From NCBI GenBank assembly GCA_027492035.1, contig JAOZFT010000017.1:1-7491 (forward strand): a stretch of DNA of 7,491 nt. Direction: 5' to 3'. Both the position numbers and the translations under genes were made by a program. The DNA comes from Thermoproteota archaeon (lineage in GTDB: Archaea; Korarchaeota; JAOZGF01; JAOZFZ01). Shown here one piece after another: positions 1 to 6,242 of the stretch. Under the pieces are notes generated by a model. It was not told where the DNA came from. It made no database searches and saw only the letters and a program-made list of their open reading frames with translations. The stretch's first letter is position 1. Each line of letters opens with the position of its first letter.

Positions 1-731
1 TCGTATACGCCTGGAGGGAAACACGGAGTTGACACGTTATCCTCTCCATCATAAATAGTTCTTACGTTGCTTCCATTAGTATCCATTACTTCCAGAACAA
101 AATGAGGCTTAGAAATATTCAAAGAAATGAATAAAATATGTTTGCCGTCATTAGACCAGGCAGGATCACTTTCATACACCTCTTCTGTGTAAGTGAGTCT
201 AGTGAGCCCTGTTCCATCTCTCCTAATTTTATAAATGTCGCTTTGGCGGCTTTTTGAAAGCTTCATCTGGAAAACCACCCATTCTCCACTGGGTGAGAAA
301 CTGTCTCCTTCTGCATTGTTTCCAGGTTTAGTTAGTCTCTTCTCTTCCCCGGTTTCTAAATCAAGTATCCAAAGAGATTTTTCCCCCTTATCAACTCTAG
401 TAACTACTAAATACTTTCTTGAGTTATCAATTCCGAAAATAAAGTGCTGCTGATTTGTAAATGTTATACGGGTAACATATCCCCCTTCGGCATCCATTGA
501 ATATATTTCACGTTTGTCTCTTTCCACGCCTCGATTTGAAACAAAGAGAATTTCTGCTGATGGAGGTAAGGAGTGGACTCTTTTGGTTATGATTGTTTGC
601 GGTAGGTTCACTGTAGGCTTTGCTGTAGGTGCTTCTTTATATGTGCATCCATTTAAAACAAGAAAACTAAGTAGTGTTAACATTAAAAGTAAAGTTTTGT
701 TTTTCCATAAACCTTTACATATAACAGACAT
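1..731 (-). CDS. Predicted lipoprotein with TolB/PD40-type beta-propeller (partial, C-terminus beyond left edge)
   Basis: This open frame runs from an ATG at 731 to the left edge without a stop (243 whole codons). The N-terminus has basic residues (K6, K10, K12), a hydrophobic core of about residues 13-26 and a lipobox-like LNGC with Cys29 as the candidate lipidated residue. A short Pro/Thr-rich linker follows. From about residue 60 there are repeated blade-like units of the PD40/TolB kind, for example ILFVSNRG...REIYSMDAEG, SLWILDLETGEEKRLT, FSPSGEWVVFQ...DIYKIRRDGTGLTRLT and WSNDGKHILFIS. Such surface propellers usually bind proteins or peptides; no catalytic residues are seen in the visible part. 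The gene starts 22 bases after the nfeD-like stop, with a GAGGAAG site about 10 bases upstream, so the two are probably co-transcribed. The lipobox has Asn at -2, which is not the commonest choice. The exact function is unknown, and it could also be the N-terminal part of a longer propeller peptidase. Confidence 0.85.
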   Translation of the reverse strand, partial: MSVICKGLWKNKTLLLMLTLLSFLVLNGCTYKEAPTAKPTVNLPQTIITKRVHSLPPSAEILFVSNRGVERDKREIYSMDAEGGYVTRITFTNQQHFIFGIDNSRKYLVVTRVDKGEKSLWILDLETGEEKRLTKPGNNAEGDSFSPSGEWVVFQMKLSKSRQSDIYKIRRDGTGLTRLTYTEEVYESDPAWSNDGKHILFISLNISKPHFVLEVMDTNGSNVRTIYDGEDNVSTPCFPPGVY

Positions 732-753
732 TTATTCTTTCTTCCTCTTTAAC

Positions 754-2046
754 CTAATTTTTCTGAGGGTTCTCACGTTTATCCTCCCTCTTAACCCTTT
801 CAACATGTAACGTTAACCCTTCTATTTCAGTAACCTTTACTTCCTCACCTTTCTTTATTTTTTGTTTCGACTTAGCTGTCCATAGATCTGAATCAACAAA
901 CACTACTCCCGGCTTCAAAGGCCCTATTTCTTTCCTAACTATTCCTCTTTTACCTATTAACTTTCTTAAGTCGTGATATTTGGTTTTATATTTTAACACT
1001 TGCCTTATTTTATGTAGGTAGAGCCCTATTAAGCCTGAAATCGTTAAGGTTAAAACAGCTAAACCTGAAGTGTAGGTTCCTTTTCCCTCCCTCCACAAAA
1101 AGTATTCATGCTGGTACATTAGAAACACTCCTACAAGCATTATACCTACCCCTAAGACAGCAAATGCCCCATGCCCTATTTTTAACTCAAAAAACATGGT
1201 TGCTGCCCCTAACAGGAAAAGAATTGCAGCTAACAAATTTATTCCTATGTACCCTAACCCTGACAAAGCCAGTATTACAAGTATAGCTGCTACTATTTCT
1301 TCAATGATTGTTGGGTGGCTTAAACCAACCAAAATAAGTAGAACAGCTGTTGAAAACATTAAACCTATGATCACAGGGTCTGAAATTAAAGAAATGAATT
1401 TTTCCCTGAACCCCTTCTTTAAAACAACTATTTCTTTCCCTGTGAAATTGTACAATTTCAAGAATTCACTGTAGTTCTTCACTTCATGGTCAATTAATCC
1501 TTTGCTGTAGGCTTCTTTAGCTGTTAAATCTAAGTTTTCCGTTACAAATTTTTCAGCTAAGCTTTCGTTTCTTCCTCTTTTTTCAGCTATTGAACGGATC
1601 CAGCCTGCCATTGCATTAATTACTTTTGGATCCTTTGCTCCGGTTATGTCTCTGGGTTGAGCTGAACCTATAACTGTGCCTTCCTCCATGACTATTTCCT
1701 TAGCTGCTAAAGCAATGTAGGTTCCTGCAGAAAAAGCAGTTGCTCCTGAAGGACCCACGTAGGCAATTACTTCTATAGGTGAATTCAGGATAAGGTTAAC
1801 TATCTCTTCCGTTGATGCAAGATACCCCCCGTTGGTGTTTATTTCTATAATTAAGAATTCACTTCCAAATTTTTGTGTTAACTTTAAAGCTTTATTTACT
1901 AACTCAACTGTTCCTGAATTTATTTCTCCCTTAAGTTCAACCTGAACAATTTTTTCTTCAGGAAATGAGGAACAAACAATAAAGTTGTGGAAGGTTAAAG
2001 CTATAACTAATAACATTAAAAAAATGAAAACATTTTTCATGCCCAA
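754..2046 (-). CDS. NfeD-family membrane-bound serine protease (ClpP-class protease domain, membrane domain, OB fold)
   Basis: The 430-residue product has the full long-NfeD layout. There is a signal peptide or anchor (about residues 4-25), then a ClpP/crotonase-like protease domain (about 32-205), five predicted membrane helices (about 221-243, 247-267, 269-288, 293-311, 327-345) and a C-terminal NfeD OB-fold domain (about 357-418, ending EGLTLHVERV). The protease domain shows the oxyanion GG motif at TNGGYL (71-76), the nucleophile Ser106 in FSAGTYIAL, and Lys141 in DPKVIN, which aligns with the catalytic Lys of the Pyrococcus horikoshii PH1510 Ser-Lys dyad. That family cleaves hydrophobic stretches of stomatin. 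The likely role is envelope or membrane protein quality control with the protease domain outside the cytoplasm. The usual stomatin (slipin) neighbour is not seen; a propeller lipoprotein follows instead. The start is either TTG at 2046, at 6 bases from GGAGG, or ATG at 2040, at 12 bases; the spacing favours TTG. A TATA-like box lies upstream. Confidence 0.93.
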   Translation of the reverse strand: MGMKNVFIFLMLLVIALTFHNFIVCSSFPEEKIVQVELKGEINSGTVELVNKALKLTQKFGSEFLIIEINTNGGYLASTEEIVNLILNSPIEVIAYVGPSGATAFSAGTYIALAAKEIVMEEGTVIGSAQPRDITGAKDPKVINAMAGWIRSIAEKRGRNESLAEKFVTENLDLTAKEAYSKGLIDHEVKNYSEFLKLYNFTGKEIVVLKKGFREKFISLISDPVIIGLMFSTAVLLILVGLSHPTIIEEIVAAILVILALSGLGYIGINLLAAILFLLGAATMFFELKIGHGAFAVLGVGIMLVGVFLMYQHEYFLWREGKGTYTSGLAVLTLTISGLIGLYLHKIRQVLKYKTKYHDLRKLIGKRGIVRKEIGPLKPGVVFVDSDLWTAKSKQKIKKGEEVKVTEIEGLTLHVERVKREDKRENPQKN

Positions 2047-2051
2047 AAAGA

Positions 2052-2058
2052 ACCTCCT
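2052..2058 (-). promoter_or_regulatory. Strong ribosome binding site of the NfeD-like gene
   Basis: Read on the minus strand this is AGGAGGT. GGAGG lies 6 bases before TTG at 2046 and 12 bases before ATG at 2040, so it argues for the TTG start. A second GAGGTT copy sits 11 bases further upstream. Confidence 0.7.
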
Positions 2059-2121
2059 CTTAACCTCTGCACTAAAATGAACTGTTCTCTTTTTTCCTTA
2101 ACTTTAAAGGTAGCATCCCCC

Positions 2122-2133
2122 TATATATAAAAA
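2122..2133 (-). promoter_or_regulatory. TATA-like promoter element of the leftward unit
   Basis: The minus strand reads TTTTATATATA here, a close match to an archaeal TATA box. Transcription would start near 2100, giving a leader of about 55 bases before the TTG start. The bases just upstream are pyrimidine-rich rather than the purine-rich BRE expected of a strong archaeal promoter, so this rests on the TATA match and its position only. Confidence 0.5.
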
Positions 2134-2216
2134 AAGAGATAAATAAGATTTAAATCCATTCCCAAATAATTGAAGTCTACTTTTCCTTTTTGAAAGGGAA
2201 ACTTATTCGCTTAAAA

Positions 2217-2236
2217 TCCAGAAAAGCTTTACTGGA
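2217..2236. repeat. 20-base near-perfect palindrome, candidate operator
   Basis: TCCAG at 2217-2221 and CTGGA at 2232-2236 are reverse complements and flank the self-complementary AAAGCTTT at 2223-2230. Only the pair 2222/2231 (A opposite A) breaks the symmetry, so 9 of 10 pairs match. It lies roughly 90 bases from each candidate TATA element. The shape suits a dimeric DNA-binding regulator; that it binds one is inference. Confidence 0.5.
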
Positions 2237-2305
2237 AAAAGTTTGGCTCCAGGCTTCTTCCTTATTTCCAAATTTTCTTTTGAAGTTTTTTCTTTAAAAT
2301 CAATA

Positions 2306-2318
2306 GAAAAATTTTTAT
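2306..2318 (+). promoter_or_regulatory. Candidate BRE/TATA promoter of the hdr operon
   Basis: GAAAAA (2306-2311) followed by TTTTTAT (2312-2318) resembles an archaeal purine-rich BRE followed by a TATA box. It would start RNA near 2340 and give a leader of about 145 bases. A competing, weaker candidate is TTTAAAAAAA at 2413-2422, which would give a leader near 45 bases but has no BRE-like upstream sequence. In so A+T-rich a gap, either could be chance. Confidence 0.3.
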
Positions 2319-2319
2319 G

Positions 2320-2373
2320 TAAACCTGTTTCCCTTTCTCCTCTAACAAAAACCTTACCTCTTAAACAGGTTTA
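2320..2373. repeat. 11-base perfect inverted repeat next to the hdr promoter candidate
   Basis: The left arm TAAACCTGTTT (2320-2330) and right arm AAACAGGTTTA (2363-2373) are exact reverse complements with 32 bases between them. The left arm directly follows the candidate TATA element and the right arm would lie in the transcribed leader. It could be a paired operator bound by a looping or tetrameric repressor, or the stem of an RNA hairpin if transcription starts further upstream. The 32-base spacing is close to three helical turns. Confidence 0.5.
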
Positions 2374-2476
2374 TTTTGGAGTTTAGTAAAGTTTTTTCTA
2401 CACCCTTTTCTGTTTAAAAAAATTGAAGTTTTTTGTCCACTTCCTAAAAAAATCCTTGATTCTCTTTTATAGGAAA

Positions 2477-2482
2477 GGTGGG
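2477..2482 (+). promoter_or_regulatory. Ribosome binding site deciding the hdrC start
   Basis: GGTGGG lies here, with the GGTG core ending 6 bases before ATG at 2487. An in-frame GTG at 2478 falls inside this site and has no proper site of its own, so ATG is preferred. Confidence 0.65.
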
Positions 2483-2486
2483 TTTC

Positions 2487-2897
2487 ATGAAAGGCAGTCT
2501 TATACTTAAGAAAGTTAACAGTGAATTTATTCGAAAAATTGTTGAAGTTTCTGGGGTAAATGTTTTTGCTTGTTATCAGTGTGGTAGATGCTCTGCTTCT
2601 TGTCCTTTAGTTGAAGAAATGGATATTCTTCCAAACCAAATGGTAAGGCTTGTCCAGTTAGGTAATGAAGAAGTGTTGAACACAGCTACACCATGGATAT
2701 GTGCAACTTGTTTCAGCTGTACAGCCCGCTGCCCCTTAGGGATAGATATTGCTAAGTTAGCTGAGGCTTTAAGATCTATTTCTTTGAGAAAAAACATTGA
2801 CAAGGTAAAAATTAACCAAATAAGCTTCGGTGAATTGATGAAACTACCTCAAATAGCTTTAGTTTCAAATTTTAGAAAGAACACTTCTGTAAGTTAA
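2487..2897 (+). CDS. hdrC: Heterodisulfide reductase subunit C (HdrC-type, two [4Fe-4S])
   Basis: The 136-residue product is a small cytoplasmic iron-sulfur protein that carries electrons from HdrA to HdrB. Two classical cluster motifs are seen: CYQCGRCSASCP (Cys29, 32, 35, 39) and CATCFSCTARCP (Cys72, 75, 78, 82), set in the alpha-helical context typical of HdrC, with FACYQCGRCSASCP a family hallmark. It opens the operon, 24 bases ahead of hdrB. Methanogen HdrC is usually about 180-190 residues, so this one is short by some 50 residues, all missing from the C-terminal helical part after the second cluster. There is no room for a longer reading frame before hdrB, and no frameshift is evident. 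ATG at 2487 is chosen over GTG at 2478 because of the ribosome site spacing. The family call is firm, but which disulfide or thiol substrate the complex serves is not known. Confidence 0.92.
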   Translation: MKGSLILKKVNSEFIRKIVEVSGVNVFACYQCGRCSASCPLVEEMDILPNQMVRLVQLGNEEVLNTATPWICATCFSCTARCPLGIDIAKLAEALRSISLRKNIDKVKINQISFGELMKLPQIALVSNFRKNTSVS

Positions 2898-2906
2898 ATT
2901 TAAATT

Positions 2907-2913
2907 GGCGGTG
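2907..2913 (+). promoter_or_regulatory. Ribosome binding site of hdrB
   Basis: GGCGGTG lies 8 bases before ATG at 2922 and shares the GGTG core seen before the neighbouring genes. GGGG immediately before the ATG is too close to serve. Confidence 0.55.
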
Positions 2914-2921
2914 TATAGGGG

Positions 2922-3797
2922 ATGAGGGTTCCTTACTTCCCTGGTTGTTCCTTAAAGGATTTTGCTGACAATTTTGAAAAGTCAGCTTTTGCTTCAGCTT
3001 CAGTTTTAGGGGTTGAACTTGTTGAATTGCCTGAATGGTACTGCTGCGGAGTAGTTGCCCCTTTGGAGGAAGATGAGTTAATAAGGAAAGTCGCTCCTGC
3101 TAGAAACTTTTTGAGAACGAAGGAATTAGGCGGAAATAAACTTGTTACCCTTTGCTCAATGTGCTACAACACATTGAAACTTACAAACCTTTACATGAAA
3201 AAAAACCCTGACAAACTTGAAAGAATAAACAGTTTCATGGATGAGGAGGAGAACTATGATGGAACAGTTGAAGTCATCCATTTTCTTGAACTTTTGAGGG
3301 ATATTGTTGGTTTTGAAAAAATGAGGGAGAAAGTTAAAAAACCGTTAAAGGGGTTGAAGGTTGCTCCTTATTATGGATGTTTACTTTTAAGGCCTAAAGA
3401 AGTGGCTATTGATTCGCTTGAAAAACCAACAGTGATGGAGGATCTCTTAAAATCTTTAGGAGCTGAAATAGTAAATTCTCCCTTAAAAAAAACATGTTGC
3501 GGTTCCTACCAAGTAATAAACAATAAAGAAGTTGCTTCAAAACTTGTCTACAAAATAATTACTGCCGTAACAAAGAGGGGAGGGGAGGCAGTAGTTACTT
3601 CTTGTCCTCTCTGCCATTACAACCTTGACAGTTTACAAAAAGATTTAAGCGACAAATATCCTGGATACAAGGAAGTACCTGTTTTCTATTTCACTCAGTT
3701 AATGGCTTTAGCTTTCGGTTTAGAGGAAGAAGTTCTAGGTTTGGAGAAACACGAAGTAAATCCTTTAAACCTTTTGAAAAGTAAGGGATTGATTTAG
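2922..3797 (+). CDS. hdrB: Heterodisulfide reductase subunit B (HdrB, two CCG domains)
   Basis: The 291-residue product has the length and layout of HdrB, the catalytic subunit that reduces the CoM-S-S-CoB heterodisulfide in methanogens, or other disulfides in related complexes. Both CCG domains are complete. The first has Cys9 (FPGCSL), Cys41-Cys42 (WYCCG) and Cys78/Cys81 (LCSMC). The second has Cys153 (YYGCLL), Cys192-Cys193 (KTCCGS) and Cys228/Cys231 (SCPLC). Spacings are 31 and 35 residues in the first and 38 and 34 in the second, matching the family pattern CX31-39CCX35-36CXXC within one residue. In the solved methanogen complex each domain binds a noncubane [4Fe-4S] cluster, so both active clusters should form here. 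It lies between hdrC and hdrA with gaps of 24 and 12 bases. The ribosome site supports the ATG start. The true substrate is uncertain because the window gives no evidence of methanogenesis genes. Confidence 0.95.
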   Translation: MRVPYFPGCSLKDFADNFEKSAFASASVLGVELVELPEWYCCGVVAPLEEDELIRKVAPARNFLRTKELGGNKLVTLCSMCYNTLKLTNLYMKKNPDKLERINSFMDEEENYDGTVEVIHFLELLRDIVGFEKMREKVKKPLKGLKVAPYYGCLLLRPKEVAIDSLEKPTVMEDLLKSLGAEIVNSPLKKTCCGSYQVINNKEVASKLVYKIITAVTKRGGEAVVTSCPLCHYNLDSLQKDLSDKYPGYKEVPVFYFTQLMALAFGLEEEVLGLEKHEVNPLNLLKSKGLI

Positions 3798-3803
3798 GGG
3801 GTG
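3797..3803 (+). promoter_or_regulatory. Ribosome binding site deciding the hdrA start
   Basis: GGGGGTG overlaps the last base of the hdrB stop and ends 6 bases before ATG at 3810. The in-frame GTG at 3801 lies within it and would have no spacing at all. Confidence 0.6.
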
Positions 3804-3809
3804 GAGTCA

Positions 3810-5765
3810 ATGCGAGTTGGGGTTTTTGTTTGTCATTGTGGAAGAAACATAGCCGGAACCCTAAATATTGAAAAAATAAAGGAGGAAGTGGCTAAACATT
3901 CTGGAGTTGTTCATGTGGAAGATTACATTTTCATGTGTTCCGATCCAGGTCAAAAACTTATAAGAGATCGAATAAAAGAGAAAAACCTTGACGCAGTCGT
4001 TGTTTCAGCCTGCTCCCCCTCTTTACATGAAAAAACATTCAGAAACAATGCTGCATCTGTAGGATTAAACCCTTACAAAGTTGAAATAGCGAACATAAGG
4101 GAATGGGCTTCTTGGCCTCATGAAGGAAAACCTGAAGAAGCTACTGAGAAAGCAATAAAAATAATAAAGGCCACAGTTGAAAAAGTTAAAAGTAATATTC
4201 CTCTCGAACCTCTCTCTGTCCCTGTGACAAGGAAAGTTCTTGTTATTGGGGGAGGAATAGCAGGTATTCAGGCTTCACTTGACATAGCGAACGCAGGTCT
4301 TGAAGTTTATCTTGTAGAAAAGAAACCAAGCATAGGGGGGAAAATGGCTCAATTTTCGGAAACGTTTCCTACACTAGACTGTCCCCAATGTATTGAAACC
4401 CCTAAAATGACTGAAGTGGCTAACCACCCAAACATTCACTTATATGCTTACTCTGAGGTTGTGGATGTTTCAGGTTTTGTTGGAAACTTTAAAGTTAAAG
4501 TTAAAAGAAAAGCAACTTACGTGGACTGGAATAAATGTACAGGGTGCAGTGAATGCGCAAAAGTTTGTCCTGTTAAAGTTTCTTCAGAATATGACGTAGG
4601 AGTGTCTCAGAGAAAAGCTATTTACATAATGTTTCCTCAAGCTGTACCTAACAAAGCAACAATAGACCCTGAACATTGCTTAAGACTGGTTTACGGTAAA
4701 GGATGCGGCTTATGCGCGAAAACATGTCCAGCTGGAGCAATAAATTTTGAACAAAAAGAAAAAATTGAGGAGATAGATGTTGGGGCAATAATTGTAGCCA
4801 CAGGATTTGATGTAATGGATCCAAGTCTCTTGACTGAGTATGGGGGAGGGAAATATAAAGACGTTATTTCAGCCTTACAGTTCGAAAGGATACTTGCACC
4901 TTCAGGCCCCACAGGGGGCAAAGTAGTTAGGCCTTCAGATGGTAAAGAACCGAAAACCGTGGTTTTTGTTCAATGTGCAGGTTCAAGGGATCCTGAGCAT
5001 TACATGCCTTATTGTTCAAAGGTTTGTTGTATGTACACAGCTAAACAAGCCCTACTTTATAAACATGCAGTTCCTAATGGGCATGCTTATGTTTTCTATA
5101 TTGACGTGAGAACTGACGGTAAGGGATATGAAGAATTTTATGAAAGGGTTTTAAGGGAAGCTGAGGCAACTTATTTAAGAGGGAAGGTTGCGGAAATATA
5201 TAAGGAAGATGGTAAGTTAAAAGTTTTAGGCGTGGACACTTTAACAGGTAAAGGAGTAGAAATTAATGCTGACTTAGTGGTTTTAGCAACCGCTGCAGTT
5301 CCAAGTGAAGGCATTAAGGAATTAGCTAAAGTATTGAGGATTCAAACAGATGAATACGGTTGGCTTAAGGAAGCTCATTTAAAGCTGAGGCCGTTAGAAA
5401 CAGCCACAAGTGGAATATTTATTGCAGGTGCTGCTCAATTTATTAGAGACATAACAGATACTGTTTCACACGCCAGCGGCGCAGCAGCTAAGGCGTTATC
5501 CCTTCTTTCCAGGAACCGAATTGAGAGGGAACCTCTAGTGGCTGAAGTTAATGAAGAAATATGTTCAGGGTGTGGAAACTGTGTCGAAGCATGTACTTAC
5601 CAAGCCATAAAAATAGACCCTGAAACAAACATTGCAAAGATAAACACTGCTCTTTGTGAAGGATGCGGTGCCTGTCAGGCTTCATGTCCATCTGCAGCCA
5701 TCCAGTTGACAAACAGTTACAAAAAACAACTTTTTGAAATGATTTCTATCTTAGCTAAGGAATAA
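3810..5765 (+). CDS. hdrA: Heterodisulfide reductase subunit A (HdrA, electron-bifurcating FAD protein)
   Basis: The 651-residue product matches the usual HdrA length of about 650. Its FAD splits or merges electron pairs between a high- and a low-potential path. In order it shows: an N-terminal domain with CHC (Cys8, Cys10), Cys43 and Cys68; an FAD Rossmann motif VLVIGGGIAG (143-152); the HdrA signature FPTLDCPQC (Cys191, Cys194); an inserted ferredoxin part with CTGCSECAKVCP (Cys243-253) and C290 plus CGLCAKTCP (Cys299-306); the thioredoxin-reductase-like remainder with QCAGSRD and YCSKVCCMYTAK (Cys402, 406, 407); and a C-terminal two-cluster ferredoxin (Cys585-595 and Cys616-626). All expected cluster ligands appear to be Cys, with no in-frame TGA that would suggest selenocysteine. 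ATG at 3810 is preferred to GTG at 3801 on ribosome-site spacing. It sits between hdrB and mvhD in the operon. Confidence 0.96.
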   Translation: MRVGVFVCHCGRNIAGTLNIEKIKEEVAKHSGVVHVEDYIFMCSDPGQKLIRDRIKEKNLDAVVVSACSPSLHEKTFRNNAASVGLNPYKVEIANIREWASWPHEGKPEEATEKAIKIIKATVEKVKSNIPLEPLSVPVTRKVLVIGGGIAGIQASLDIANAGLEVYLVEKKPSIGGKMAQFSETFPTLDCPQCIETPKMTEVANHPNIHLYAYSEVVDVSGFVGNFKVKVKRKATYVDWNKCTGCSECAKVCPVKVSSEYDVGVSQRKAIYIMFPQAVPNKATIDPEHCLRLVYGKGCGLCAKTCPAGAINFEQKEKIEEIDVGAIIVATGFDVMDPSLLTEYGGGKYKDVISALQFERILAPSGPTGGKVVRPSDGKEPKTVVFVQCAGSRDPEHYMPYCSKVCCMYTAKQALLYKHAVPNGHAYVFYIDVRTDGKGYEEFYERVLREAEATYLRGKVAEIYKEDGKLKVLGVDTLTGKGVEINADLVVLATAAVPSEGIKELAKVLRIQTDEYGWLKEAHLKLRPLETATSGIFIAGAAQFIRDITDTVSHASGAAAKALSLLSRNRIEREPLVAEVNEEICSGCGNCVEACTYQAIKIDPETNIAKINTALCEGCGACQASCPSAAIQLTNSYKKQLFEMISILAKE

Positions 5766-5775
5766 ACCCTTTATT

Positions 5776-5780
5776 GGTGG
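5776..5780 (+). promoter_or_regulatory. Ribosome binding site deciding the mvhD start
   Basis: GGTGG ends 5 bases before ATG at 5786. The in-frame TTG at 5774 and GTG at 5777 overlap this site and are therefore unlikely starts. Confidence 0.6.
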
Positions 5781-5785
5781 AAAAA

Positions 5786-6235
5786 ATGGCTGAAAAATCA
5801 GTTGAGGAAGGAAAAGAAAAATTCGAACCTGTAATAGTTGGGTTCTTTTGTAGATGGTGTACATCCGAAGCTGCAGACTTAGCTGGAACAATTAGGTTGC
5901 AGTATCCGCCAAACATAAGACCCATAAGGGTTATGTGCAGTGGTTTCATTGACCCCATATATGTTCTAAAAGCTTTTTTGGAAGGGGCAGATGGAGTACT
6001 CATAGGAGGCTGCCACTTAGGTGAATGCCACTATATTAACGGCAACTATAAGGCCCAAACAAGGGTAAAGGTAATCAAGGAAGTAATGAAATCCCTGGGG
6101 TTGGAAGAGGAAAGATTAAGGTTGGAATGGATTAGCACCTCTGAAGGCTTAAAATTCGCGGAAGTAGCTAATGAATTCACTGAACAAATAAGACGGATGG
6201 GTCCAAACCCCTTGAAGAAGCTGAAAAGGGAGTGA
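5786..6235 (+). CDS. mvhD: MvhD/HdrA-docking [2Fe-2S] subunit
   Basis: The 149-residue product belongs to the MvhD family (methyl-viologen-reducing hydrogenase delta subunit), which docks on HdrA and passes electrons into it from a hydrogenase, formate dehydrogenase or other donor. The conserved cysteines are all seen: Cys22 and Cys25 in GFFCRWC, Cys51 in RVMCSG, and Cys76 and Cys81 in GGCHLGECHY, followed by the family's INGNYKAQ. The length is normal for a stand-alone MvhD. It starts 20 bases after hdrA and ends 7 bases before the FdhB-like frame, so its partner is probably the FdhB-like protein. The first dozen residues are charged (Glu/Lys-rich) and outside the conserved fold. Family assignment is firm; the donor it serves is inferred from the neighbour. 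Confidence 0.95.
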   Translation: MAEKSVEEGKEKFEPVIVGFFCRWCTSEAADLAGTIRLQYPPNIRPIRVMCSGFIDPIYVLKAFLEGADGVLIGGCHLGECHYINGNYKAQTRVKVIKEVMKSLGLEEERLRLEWISTSEGLKFAEVANEFTEQIRRMGPNPLKKLKRE

Positions 6236-6242
6236 ATAGGAG

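Larger units (their letters stand above)
2047..2486. other. Divergent intergenic regulatory region
   Basis: These 440 bases separate the leftward protease/lipoprotein unit from the rightward hdr operon. I found no convincing coding frame and no tRNA-like or other structured-RNA signature. The stretch is very A+T-rich with many T runs on the plus strand. What it does hold is a TATA-like element for each direction, a near-perfect palindrome at 2217-2236, an inverted repeat at 2320-2373, and three copies of AAGTTTTTT (2283-2291, 2389-2397, 2426-2434), the last of which may be plain low complexity. Confidence 0.7.

Noticed and set aside
235-1474. Plus-strand open frames at 235-453, 514-810 and 1196-1474
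   Set aside because: They lie antisense to the propeller lipoprotein and NfeD genes, have no recognisable motif, and show the composition of a complementary strand.
2182-2201. Small hairpin TTTCCTTT / AAAGGGAAA in the intergenic gap
   Set aside because: It is low-complexity, includes a T-G pair and has a 4-base loop with A/T-rich ends; it is easily expected by chance in this stretch.
2283-2434. Three copies of AAGTTTTTT
   Set aside because: The copies are irregularly spaced (2283, 2389, 2426) and the unit is mostly a T run, so low complexity explains it.
3810-5765. Selenocysteine in HdrA, as in some methanogens
   Set aside because: The frame has no internal TGA, and the expected positions carry Cys.
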